A stretch of 5,991 nt of DNA, taken from the NCBI GenBank assembly GCA_027625215.1, contig JAQBWJ010000161.1, forward strand, positions 1-5,991. Direction: 5' to 3'. Every line of letters begins with the position of its first letter. Positions within the stretch are counted from its first letter, which is position 1. This DNA comes from Candidatus Poribacteria bacterium. Lineage in GTDB: Bacteria; Poribacteria; WGA-4E; GCA-2687025. The notes under the pieces are model-generated. The model was given only the letters and a program-made list of their open reading frames with translations, had not been told where the DNA came from and did no database searches. A program made the translations under genes and the position numbers. Shown piece after piece: positions 1 through 5,528 of the stretch.

Positions 1-1875
1 GAGGGCGTCCGCGAGTTCGCCAATGTGTTCTTCCAGCAACTCCTGCGTCTCCTTGGACGCCGCCGTCAATTTCAAGACGAGCGAGTTGCCTTCCATGACG
101 ACTTCGAGATCGACGCTCCCCATCGATTCGGGGTTCATGTGGATGCGAAATTCGCGCTTGCCGAGACGCACCTGTTTGCGCGACTCCTGCGCCAAGTACT
201 CGATCAACGGTGAATAGCCCTGATGGGCAGCCGTTGTCGTGTTCGGTGACGCTTGCGCTACCTGCGCCGCTTGCGCGTTCACGCCGGACGCTGCTTGGGC
301 GTTGTGTTCGCCCGCGCGGTAGTCCGACCAGTCGGAACGGAAGCCGCTCGCGCTCTCGGCTGAGGGCGCCTTCATTCTTCCATCGCGCGACTGACGCACA
401 AACGATGCCGAACTCGCATCCTGAGTGCGGGCGTATTCCCGCATCAGATGTTCGACGGCTTGCTGACGGATCGGGTTCGGTTCCGCATCAACCAGTTGGC
501 TGCGGTCGCCACCGAACGCCCGAAACGCCGCGCGACGCGACAGGATCGTCTGCGCCGACTGCAAGGTTGACCGATCCACCGGGTTGGTAAACGCCGCGTT
601 GAATCGCGGACTGTCTTCCTGACCCGTCGTTCGTCCGGTCAGCGCTCGCGCGCTTTGAAAGTGCGCGTCCATCGAACGTGATGCGTTGGAAGCAGAAAGC
701 GTGCCAACACCGCCCTGAGTTTGGCGCGTTTGCGCCGCCAACAGGTCGCCGCCGAGCATCCGCGCCTGACGCGCCGCTCGCGGATCGACCGCAAACTGCG
801 TGTTCGAGCGGAATTGCGCCGCCTGAGCGCGGAGCGACACTTCGTCCACCACCTCGCCCGGGGAGTCGATCAACACGCCTTGACGCGAGGCGTTCCGCGC
901 GTCGGAGAGTTGCTCGGAGGAGGCAAGAACTTCCTGCTCCAGCGCGCGCAGCAGACCTTCGGTGGAAATGTTTTCCCCACGCCGCGAGACGGAGGGAAAT
1001 TCTTGACCGGAAGTCGCCGTTGCGCGGGCAAACTGGGAGACGTTGGCGCTTTGAGCCCGGGGCGAGATCGTCGCCGGGATGACGACATCCAGCGTGTCGG
1101 GGTCGATGCGGAGCGTCTCGTCCGCGCCGCCCGCCGCATAGGGGATCGACTCGTCCAACGGCGCGTCGCCTCCAACGAACGAGGCGACCGATGTCGCGGC
1201 AACGTTCGCTTCGGTGAGCGCCTGTTGCGGGAGGTTCGTCCCGGTCAACACGGAGACGCCCGACTTCTTCGCGGCTTCCTTAAGAGACGCCGCTTCCATC
1301 GGGGAGAGCATGAGCGGTTGGTTGCCGCTCGGCTTTGTCGTTTGGTTCGCTGACGTGCTTGCCGACTCGTCCGACGACTTCGCCGAGACACCCTTCGGTT
1401 CCTCAATCGTCTCGCCCGCGAGGATCGCTTTGGCGAGTTTCAGCGCGTCGGATGTCGCGCTGTCGCCGCCGTCCGCCGTCGTCACGGTCTGAGAAGACGC
1501 TGAGGTCGATGTGGGAGTCGTCGCGGACGCCTTCGCGTCGTTCGTCGTCGGTTGAGACGAAACGGACGCGCGGGTCGTCTGCGAGGACGATTCGGCGCGC
1601 GCTGGCTCGGAGGCGGTGGGCGTCGATTTGCCGAGAGACGCCTCCGCCGTTTTATCCGGCTTTTCCGTTCTGGTGAGTGTGGGCGGAGAGCCCGACTGTT
1701 CCGCCGCTTTTGTCGGCGGAGAGCCGGACGTTTCGCCCGTCTTGATTTGAAAGACCCTGCGGAACTCGCCCGACTTCGCGTCCTTCGTCGCTTGTGTTTG
1801 CGACGGCGAGCGCGTCTCCTGCGTGTTACGCAGAATGTCGAGCAAATTGACCGAGGGCTTCGGTTGAATTGCCAT
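1..1875 (-). CDS. fliK: FliK-type flagellar hook-length control protein (C-terminus cut by window edge)
   Basis: An uninterrupted 625-codon minus-strand frame runs from ATG at 1875 to base 1 with no stop, so the 3' end lies outside the window. The protein starts MAIQPKPSVNLLDIL. It continues with about 550 residues of low-complexity Ser/Thr/Ala/Gln-rich sequence typical of the poorly conserved FliK ruler region. From about residue 559 it enters a FliK C-terminal (Flg_hook) domain: HMNPESMGSVDLEV at 579-592, then a Leu-rich helix ending ELLEEHIGELADAL. FliK is secreted through the flagellar type III apparatus, measures the hook and switches export from hook to filament substrates. The start is set by a strong GGGAGGG ribosome site 5 nt upstream; an in-frame ATG at 1905 lacks one. 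The gene lies 234 bp downstream of fliI in the same direction. Perhaps 40-60 C-terminal residues are missing. Identity rests on the C-terminal domain plus context. Confidence 0.88.
   Translation of the reverse strand, partial: MAIQPKPSVNLLDILRNTQETRSPSQTQATKDAKSGEFRRVFQIKTGETSGSPPTKAAEQSGSPPTLTRTEKPDKTAEASLGKSTPTASEPARAESSSQTTRASVSSQPTTNDAKASATTPTSTSASSQTVTTADGGDSATSDALKLAKAILAGETIEEPKGVSAKSSDESASTSANQTTKPSGNQPLMLSPMEAASLKEAAKKSGVSVLTGTNLPQQALTEANVAATSVASFVGGDAPLDESIPYAAGGADETLRIDPDTLDVVIPATISPRAQSANVSQFARATATSGQEFPSVSRRGENISTEGLLRALEQEVLASSEQLSDARNASRQGVLIDSPGEVVDEVSLRAQAAQFRSNTQFAVDPRAARQARMLGGDLLAAQTRQTQGGVGTLSASNASRSMDAHFQSARALTGRTTGQEDSPRFNAAFTNPVDRSTLQSAQTILSRRAAFRAFGGDRSQLVDAEPNPIRQQAVEHLMREYARTQDASSASFVRQSRDGRMKAPSAESASGFRSDWSDYRAGEHNAQAASGVNAQAAQVAQASPNTTTAAHQGYSPLIEYLAQESRKQVRLGKREFRIHMNPESMGSVDLEVVMEGNSLVLKLTAASKETQELLEEHIGELADAL
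689..708 (-). repeat. 20-bp direct repeat, copy 1 (inside fliK)
   Basis: The plus-strand bases GAAGCAGAAAGCGTGCCAAC are identical to 4416-4435 in the same orientation. Matching stops at both edges (g versus t on the left, a versus g on the right). The repeat spans the whole -24/-12 sequence. Confidence 0.9.
691..706 (-). promoter_or_regulatory. Sigma-54 (-24/-12) promoter-like sequence inside fliK
   Basis: The minus strand reads TGGCACGCTTTCTGCT, with the required GG-N10-GC spacing; the only deviation in the core is CTGC for TTGC. It lies within the fliK reading frame (about residues 390-395, reading GTLSAS) and points the same way as fliK. The predicted start is near 680. The same 16 bases form the promoter-like site upstream of fliE at 4418-4433. 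If active, it would transcribe the 3' part of fliK and whatever lies beyond the window. Activity is inferred; the sequence match is observed. Confidence 0.55.
1682..1725 (-). repeat. Short in-frame tandem repeat within fliK
   Basis: The 11 bases ggcggagagcc occur at 1682-1692 and again at 1715-1725, 33 bp (11 codons) apart. In the protein this gives SGSPPT twice, 11 residues apart, near residues 50-66. It suggests a duplication in the variable ruler part of FliK, where length change is tolerated. Confidence 0.6.
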
Positions 1876-2109
1876 CGGTTCCCTCCCGGTGAAGCGAACC
1901 GTCATAGGGCGGCTCGCCGTTGGTCGTGGAAGACCCCGTTTCTCACGATTTACGTCGGCGCGTGTTTTGACGCACACGCCTTGACTGACGCCGCCCTCAT
2001 CGCCGTGAATGGCGATCAGGTGGCGGTCGAATCGATCAATTCCCAATCCCCCCGATTCAGGGAGTTCACCCTTCGCCGGAGGCGATTCAATCGCATGCGT
2101 CCCGCCTGA
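1876..2109 (-). other. fliI-fliK intergenic region
   Basis: No recognisable gene. The frame that contains fliK is open across all 78 codons from just after the fliI stop to the fliK ATG, but I recognise no homology. It has no ATG with a convincing ribosome site until the fliK start region. A perfect 6-bp hairpin (ATCGCC, loop GTGAAT, GGCGAT) lies at 1999-2016. There is no T-tract terminator, so fliI and fliK are probably co-transcribed. The usual fliI neighbour fliJ is not here. Confidence 0.5.
1881..1887 (-). promoter_or_regulatory. Ribosome binding site of fliK
   Basis: The minus strand reads GGGAGGG here, ending 5 nt before ATG 1875. It is the best Shine-Dalgarno match in the window and decides the start in favour of 1875 over the in-frame ATG at 1905. 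Confidence 0.75.
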
Positions 2110-2117
2110 TTAGGCGG
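2102..2117 (-). other. Small hairpin over the fliI stop codon
   Basis: CCGCCT and AGGCGG form a perfect 6-bp inverted repeat around a 4-base loop, with the TAA stop of fliI (2112-2110) inside it. No run of T follows on the minus strand, so a strong intrinsic terminator is unlikely. It may protect or pause the transcript end. Confidence 0.4.
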
Positions 2118-3716
2118 TCGCTTGTGGAGCGGGCGGCAACAGTGTTTTCAGTTGCGCGACCGCCTCGCCGTACGTGACGTGGTCCCCGATCTCTTGTTTC
2201 AGGAACCCGTTCACCGTCTCAAGATTGTCCATCGCGTAGTCGATGAGCGCGTTCGTTCCGCGCACGTACGCGCCGATCTGGATAAGGTCTTCCGCGTTTT
2301 GATGCGTTGCGCGGCGAGTTGATGGTCCTTCGCCGTCACCTGAAGCATCAGACGCGAAATGCTGCGCGGCACATCGACGGCGGGATAGTGCCCGCGATTC
2401 GCCATGTCGCGCGACAACACGATATGTCCGTCCAAAATCGACCGCATCGTGTCGGCGACCGGCTCGTTCAGGTCGTCGCCCTCGACGAGCACCGTGTAGA
2501 TGCCCGTGATGCTGCCGTTGCCCGTGCCCGCCGGACCCGCTCGTTCCAACAGTTTGGGCAGGCGTCCGTAGAGGGATGGGGGATAGCCGCGCGTCGTCGG
2601 CGGTTCGCCTGCGGCGAGTCCGACCTCGCGCAACGCCATCGCAAAACGGGTCACGGAGTCCATCATGAACATGACCTGCCGCTCGCGGTCGCGGAAGTAC
2701 TCGGCGATGGTGGTCGCCAAGTACGCGCCTTGCAGCCGCAGCAGCGCGGGTTGATCGGAGGTCACGACGACGACGACGGAACGTTTCAGCCCTTCTTCGC
2801 CCAGATCGTCTTTCAGGAACTGAGGCACTTCCCGACCGCGCTCGCCGATCAGCGCGACGACGCTGATATCCGCTTCGGTGTTGCGGGCGATCATGCCCAT
2901 CAGGACGCTTTTGCCGACGCCGCTCCCCGAAAAGATGCCGACGCGCTGTCCGCGTCCGCAGGTCAACAGGGTGTCGATGGAGCGCACGCCCGTCGCAATG
3001 TGTTCTTCGATGACGCCGCGTTTCAGGGCGTCGGGCGGCTCGGCGTAGATGGGTCGCCACGCTTCCGGCTCGATGGGACCTTTGCCGTCCATCGGTTCGC
3101 CGAGCGCGTTGATGACCCGTCCAAGCAACTTCTCGCCGACCGGAGCGCGAAACGACGCGCCCGTCGAAATGACGAGATCGCCGGGACGAATGCCCTCGAC
3201 GCTGCCGAGCGGCATCAGGATCACGTTATCCTGCCGAAACCCGACGACTTGCACCCAAAACGCGCCTTGAGCCAGCACGAGCTCCGACGCGCGATGCGGG
3301 TCGTTCGCCAGCACTTCGTCCAGTCGCGGCGCGATGTTCTTCAACGGGTAGACGTAGCAGAGGTCGCCCATCGCCGCGTCGAGTCCGGTCGCTTCGAGCG
3401 TGAGTCCGACGCTTTGGATGATGCGTCCACCCTTGCGAAAGCCGCCGTTCGAGCCGCGCCCCGTGCGGCGACGCGATTCAACCAACGAGACGAGTCCGCG
3501 CAGTGAATGGGGGAGTTCCCAACTCGCGTCGGATGGCGCTTCTTCTTCCACGACGTCGTCTTCCGGTTCGAGTTCGTCGGGTGTTTCTTCTTTGGAAACC
3601 TCTTGGGGAATCTCGTCGGAAGCGTCCGCTGAAGCGACATCGGGCGGACTCTCAGGAGCCGCCTCGTCGTCGGGTTGAACTGTTTCGTCCTGTCGGGCTT
3701 CGTCTTCGAAAGCCAT
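2110..3716 (-). CDS. fliI: FliI flagellar export ATPase, frameshifted near the 3' end
   Basis: Cytoplasmic ATPase of the flagellar type III export system, related to F1-beta. From ATG 3716 (GGAGAA 9 nt upstream) the protein has an acidic extension (1-65) and a beta-barrel region (about 70-215). The catalytic core carries Walker A GSGVGKS (264-270), GERGRE with catalytic Glu292, Walker B VMFMMD (348-353) and the motif GYPPSLYGRLPKLLERAG (377-394). After residue about 473 (RIK) this frame turns to unrelated sequence and stops at 2211. The proper C-terminus (NAEDLIQIGAY onward, ending PPAPQATA) continues in the -1 frame to TAA at 2110. Spacing in FliI homologues as I remember it implies 22 missing bp. 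As written, the product loses the C-terminal helical domain. Either the gene is damaged or the sequence has an error. fliH is not adjacent, and fliK follows. Confidence 0.93.
2298..2306 (-). other. Frameshift point in fliI at a 9-base collapsed-repeat candidate
   Basis: The minus strand reads CGCATCAAA. In the upstream frame it encodes Arg-Ile-Lys (the expected RIK after HQLAAQ). In the downstream frame the same bases give part of Thr-His-Gln before NAEDLIQ. Intact family members have both segments separated by about four residues, so one copy of a 9-base direct repeat plus the intervening bases appears to be lost (22 bp). Confidence 0.6.
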
Positions 3717-3725
3717 TTTCGACCG

Positions 3726-3731
3726 TTCTCC
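3726..3731 (-). promoter_or_regulatory. Ribosome binding site of fliI
   Basis: GGAGAA on the minus strand lies 9 nt before ATG 3716. It supports this start over the in-frame ATG at 3902, which would add 62 residues with no FliI character from the intergenic region. Confidence 0.55.
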
Positions 3732-3787
3732 GTGATCTACAAAAAATACAACGTAGGTGGTGGTCTCGTCGCGCCGCAACTCACCAA

Positions 3788-3817
3788 ATACTAGCATCGC
3801 GCCGATGGCGTTACCAA
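3788..3817 (-). promoter_or_regulatory. Weak sigma-70-like promoter candidate for fliI-fliK
   Basis: TTGGTA (3817-3812) and TAGTAT (3793-3788) are separated by 18 bp, each matching four of six consensus bases. It sits between the terminator-like repeat and fliI, where a promoter is needed if that terminator works. Such a match is common by chance. Confidence 0.25.
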
Positions 3818-3924
3818 CGGCGGCGACGGGCGCAAGACCACACCACGTAACCGTAGAGTCTAAGGGAGAAACAAACGTCAAGGGGGAGAGAGAACAAGAC
3901 AACTGCGGGAGGAAGATGAAAAGA

Positions 3925-3970
3925 AGAGGTAAGGTGTCTCGAGGGGATAGCTGCGAGAGACCTTACCTCT
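3925..3970 (-). terminator. Probable intrinsic terminator after fliE
   Basis: AGAGGTAAGGT (3925-3935) and ACCTTACCTCT (3960-3970) are perfect 11-base inverted copies. The stem extends past one G/G mismatch by five more pairs (TCTCG/CGAGA), leaving a 12-base loop. In the minus direction the stem is followed by TCTTTTCATC, a moderately T-rich tail. It begins 28 bp after the fliE stop, so it probably ends the flgB-flgC-fliE transcript and separates it from fliI. Confidence 0.65.
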
Positions 3971-3987
3971 GATCCGTTATCCAACCG

Positions 3988-4004
3988 AGTCTAGGGACTA
4001 GACT
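3988..4004 (-). other. Hairpin over the fliE stop codon
   Basis: AGTCTAG, GGA, CTAGACT is a perfect 7-bp inverted repeat with a 3-base loop that contains the TAG stop of fliE (4000-3998). It is 17 bp from the larger terminator stem, giving two hairpins in tandem at the transcript end. It has no T-tract of its own. Confidence 0.5.
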
Positions 4005-4309
4005 TGCATCCGCATCACTTCCTCGTACGCTTGCACGAGGTGATTTCGGACTTGCGTCATCAGTTGAAAGGAGAGACTGGCTTTTTGAACCGCCACCATC
4101 GTCTGAGCGATGTCCGTTTGGTCGCCCACGACGAGGTCTTCGATGGCTTTGTCCGCTTCCTTTTGCAGGGTATTCACCTTCTGCAGAGATTCGTTGAGAA
4201 CCTCTTTGAAGGATCCACCCGACTGAGACGTTCGACCGTCCCGAGACGGGGCAGGCTGTAACTGTGACGCAGCAATCCGAGATGCGATGGATATGCCATT
4301 GATCGTCAT
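3998..4309 (-). CDS. fliE: FliE, MS-ring/rod junction protein
   Basis: A 103-residue protein, the usual FliE length. FliE is an early export substrate that sits in the periplasmic part of the basal body, joins FlgB of the proximal rod to the MS ring (FliF), and is needed for later rod export. Residues 33-60 (SFKEVLNESLQKVNTLQKEA onward) and the C-terminal part match the family: DIAQTMVAVQKASLSFQL (66-83), then a helix QVRNHLVQAYEEVMRMQV ending the protein. It has no cleavable signal peptide, as expected for a type III substrate. The ATG at 4309 has GGAG 8 nt upstream. A sigma-54-type promoter lies about 110 bp upstream. The gene is followed by two hairpins rather than by fliF and fliG, which are common in other genomes. 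Confidence 0.95.
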   Translation of the reverse strand: MTINGISIASRIAASQLQPAPSRDGRTSQSGGSFKEVLNESLQKVNTLQKEADKAIEDLVVGDQTDIAQTMVAVQKASLSFQLMTQVRNHLVQAYEEVMRMQV

Positions 4310-4415
4310 TGTTCCTGCTCCACTCTTTGCGGCGGATGACAGTTGTCAAGTAACGTTTGCTTGCCGGGATCACTCCGCCACGAAGGAGGAGGGAGCCCGG
4401 AGACTCGCTGCCGGT

Positions 4416-4435
4416 GAAGCAGAAAGCGTGCCAAC
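4416..4435 (-). repeat. 20-bp direct repeat, copy 2 (upstream of fliE)
   Basis: Identical over 20 bases to 689-708 inside fliK, in the same orientation. Here it lies in non-coding DNA between flgC and fliE and contains the fliE -24/-12 site. Confidence 0.9.
4418..4433 (-). promoter_or_regulatory. Sigma-54 (-24/-12) promoter for fliE
   Basis: The minus strand reads TGGCACGCTTTCTGCT, keeping TGGCACG and the GG-N10-GC spacing, with CTGC in place of TTGC. The predicted start is near 4407, giving a leader of about 98 nt before the fliE ATG. It lies in the 194-bp flgC-fliE gap, so fliE could be expressed both from here and by read-through from flgB. Sigma-54 promoters need an NtrC-family activator (FlrC, FleQ or FlgR type in flagellar systems); none is encoded in this window. 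Confidence 0.72.
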
Positions 4436-4503
4436 GATTTGTCATCCGCTCAATGCGGCGTTGCCGGTACAAGGTCGGGGGTGTCGGCTCTCTCGCGCGG
4501 CGA

Positions 4504-4923
4504 TTACTGGTTGATTCGCATCGCGGCGTCCGCCATGCGGCGGTAGTTCACGATGGCGGCGACGTTCGCTTCGTAGGTGCGGCTCGACGCGACCATGTTC
4601 ACCATCTCGCTGACCGGGTTGATGTTTGGCATCCGCACGAAGCCGTCCGCGCCTGCGTCCGGGTGGTCGGGGTTGTGGACCAACTTCGGGGGAGACTGAT
4701 CGACAACGATGCCGCTGACGCCCACGCCCTGCGAGTTCGCGCCGTTCAAGAAGGAGCGGAAATCCGTGCCCATCGAGGCGAAGACGGCTTCCTTGCGGCG
4801 ATAGGGTCCGCCCTCAGCGGTGCGGGTCGTGTTGATGTTCGCCAAGTTCTCGGAGATAAGTTCCATGCGGACGCGCTCGGCGCGGAGAGCGCTGGCGCTG
4901 ATGTCGATGGCGCTGAAAGACAT
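4504..4923 (-). CDS. flgC: FlgC, flagellar proximal rod protein
   Basis: A 139-residue rod protein, normal length. FlgC polymerises with FlgB and FlgF in the proximal rod across the periplasm and is exported by the flagellar type III system. The N-terminus has the rod-protein motif with residues SENLANINTTRTAEGGPYRR at 24-43. The middle has the family segment GIVVDQSPPKLVHNPDHPDA (71-90), then GFVRMPNINPVSEMVNM (94-110) and the C-terminal ASSRTYEANVAAI (112-124). The ATG at 4923 follows AAGGA by 10 nt. It lies 103 bp after flgB in the same direction and ends with TAA at 4504. No anomalies seen. Confidence 0.96.
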   Translation of the reverse strand: MSFSAIDISASALRAERVRMELISENLANINTTRTAEGGPYRRKEAVFASMGTDFRSFLNGANSQGVGVSGIVVDQSPPKLVHNPDHPDAGADGFVRMPNINPVSEMVNMVASSRTYEANVAAIVNYRRMADAAMRINQ

Positions 4924-4983
4924 AAATGGGAAATCCTTTCCAACTGCGCGGCGATAGTGGGAACTCTTTACCCGGTCGCCAAA

Positions 4984-5004
4984 GCGCCTCTTATGAGGAG
5001 GCGC
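4984..5004 (-). other. Hairpin in the flgB-flgC gap
   Basis: GCGCCTC (4984-4990) and GAGGCGC (4998-5004) form a perfect 7-bp stem with a 7-base loop. In the minus direction it is followed by TTTGG, only three T residues, so it would at best be a weak or partial terminator between flgB and flgC. It abuts the palindrome at 5004-5019. Confidence 0.5.
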
Positions 5005-5019
5005 GTCGGTTAACCGACG
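5004..5019. other. 16-bp perfect palindrome after flgB
   Basis: CGTCGGTTAACCGACG is its own reverse complement, centred on TTAA, and begins 7 bp past the flgB stop. It could form a 6-bp RNA stem or be a dimeric protein site. With the adjoining 7-bp hairpin it makes a tandem structure likely to affect the relative levels of flgB and flgC mRNA. Confidence 0.5.
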
Positions 5020-5026
5020 GTGGAGA

Positions 5027-5401
5027 TTACCGTGAGCGCATCGCTTCGCGGAGTGTGGTAAACTTGTATTTGATGAGGTCCGCCGCCATCGTGTTCAACC
5101 CGACGTTTTTGATGAGTTTGATCATCTCGTTTTCGTTGTTGACGTTGTTCCCGTCGAATCGCGTTTCGCCGGTCACGTCGTCCACCAACATCGGGTTTTG
5201 GAACCTCATCCTGGAGGTCGGTTGGCGCTCGGCGCCTTGCAGGGCGGCTTTCAACTGCGCGTTGAAAGGGAGGTCTTTCGCCTTGTAGTTGGGCGTTTCG
5301 ATGTTCGCCATGTTCGCGGCGATCACCTTATGGCGGCGCATGGAAAAGTCCATCGCTTTCGCCAAAAAGTCCGTCGTATTGTCGTAAAACGCATTTTGCA
5401 T
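5027..5401 (-). CDS. flgB: FlgB, flagellar proximal rod protein
   Basis: A 124-residue rod protein, near the family's usual length (about 130). FlgB is the rod subunit closest to the MS ring and contacts FliE. The N-terminal region has the conserved NMANIETPNYKAKD (30-43), which fits the N(I/M)AN..TP.YKA.D rod signature. The C-terminal half has NNVNNENEM (85-93), matching the usual V..E.EM, followed by the helix ending LIKYKFTTLREAMRSR. The ATG at 5401 has a rather distant AAGGA (12 nt upstream). It is the first gene of the flgB-flgC-fliE unit, preceded by a sigma-54 promoter and a structured leader of about 117 nt. The stop is TAA at 5029-5027. Confidence 0.95.
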   Translation of the reverse strand: MQNAFYDNTTDFLAKAMDFSMRRHKVIAANMANIETPNYKAKDLPFNAQLKAALQGAERQPTSRMRFQNPMLVDDVTGETRFDGNNVNNENEMIKLIKNVGLNTMAADLIKYKFTTLREAMRSR

Positions 5402-5423
5402 GGTGTGGAGTTGTCCTTGCCGG

Positions 5424-5457
5424 AAAAAAGGCGTCGCCTTCTCAGGTTGGCGAGAAG
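5424..5457 (-). promoter_or_regulatory. Structured flgB leader with two mutually exclusive hairpins
   Basis: On the minus strand CTTCTC (5457-5452) can pair with GAGAAG (5443-5438). GAGAAG is also the left side of a second hairpin, AAGGC-GAC-GCCTT (5440-5428), followed by T residues to 5424. The second resembles a short intrinsic terminator about 25 nt before flgB, and the first would exclude it. The stem is only 5 bp without wobble pairs, so an attenuator role is speculative. Confidence 0.3.
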
Positions 5458-5496
5458 CGCGTCACGTATGTTCATGTCGATGTCTTGCAATTTTTT

Positions 5497-5514
5497 GACG
5501 CTTGTTGAGGCGTC
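5497..5514. other. Inverted repeat at the predicted flgB transcript start
   Basis: GACGC and GCGTC are separated by 8 bp. They lie at about +5 to +22 from the start predicted for the promoter at 5529-5544. It could be a regulator site or a 5' mRNA hairpin; 5-bp arms are weak evidence. Confidence 0.25.
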
Positions 5515-5528
5515 GTTGGGTCGGATGT

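Larger units (their letters stand above)
4332..4449. repeat. 10-bp inverted repeat pair flanking the fliE promoter
   Basis: GCGGATGACA (4332-4341) and its exact reverse complement TGTCATCCGC (4440-4449) lie either side of the -24/-12 site at 4418-4433. The inner copy overlaps a second inverted repeat, TGACA-gt-TGTCA (4337-4348). They could be paired regulator sites or a long-range RNA stem; chance is not excluded. Confidence 0.35.

Noticed and set aside
1873..1905. In-frame ATG at 1905 as an alternative fliK start
   Set aside because: No Shine-Dalgarno sequence precedes it, whereas ATG 1875 follows GGGAGGG by 5 nt.
2023..2103. 26-codon minus-strand frame (starting MRLNRLRRRV) as a fliJ remnant
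   Set aside because: A basic helix-like start faintly recalls FliJ, and the position after fliI fits, but it is too short and has no conserved motif to support the call.
1552..2109. 185-codon plus-strand open frame opposite the start of fliK
   Set aside because: Extremely Arg-rich, no recognisable domain, and it overlaps the fliK start and ribosome site on the other strand.
2298..2313. Programmed -1 frameshifting in fliI
   Set aside because: No X-XXY-YYZ slippery heptamer is present. A simple -1 shift would still leave about seven conserved residues missing, which a deletion explains and recoding does not.
2307..3506. 399-codon plus-strand open frame opposite fliI
   Set aside because: It is the antisense of a well-conserved fliI. 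The translation is His/Arg/Asp-rich with no recognisable domain, as expected for an antisense shadow in GC-rich DNA.
3832..3845. Sigma-54-like TGGTGTGGTCTTGC upstream of fliI
   Set aside because: Spacing between GG and GC is 9 rather than 10 bp, and CAC of the -24 element is absent. Sigma-54 promoters are strict on spacing.
3853..3881. TTGACG as a -35 box for fliI
   Set aside because: At 17 bp spacing the -10 position reads CTCTAC, which has almost no match to TATAAT.
3717..3902. Upstream in-frame ATG at 3902 as the fliI start
   Set aside because: It adds 62 residues from the intergenic region with no ribosome site of note; ATG 3716 has GGAGAA at proper spacing.
5323..5475. Small minus-strand frame from 5475 as a leader peptide gene
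   Set aside because: No ribosome site, and most of it is the out-of-frame shadow of flgB; noted only in the attenuator finding.
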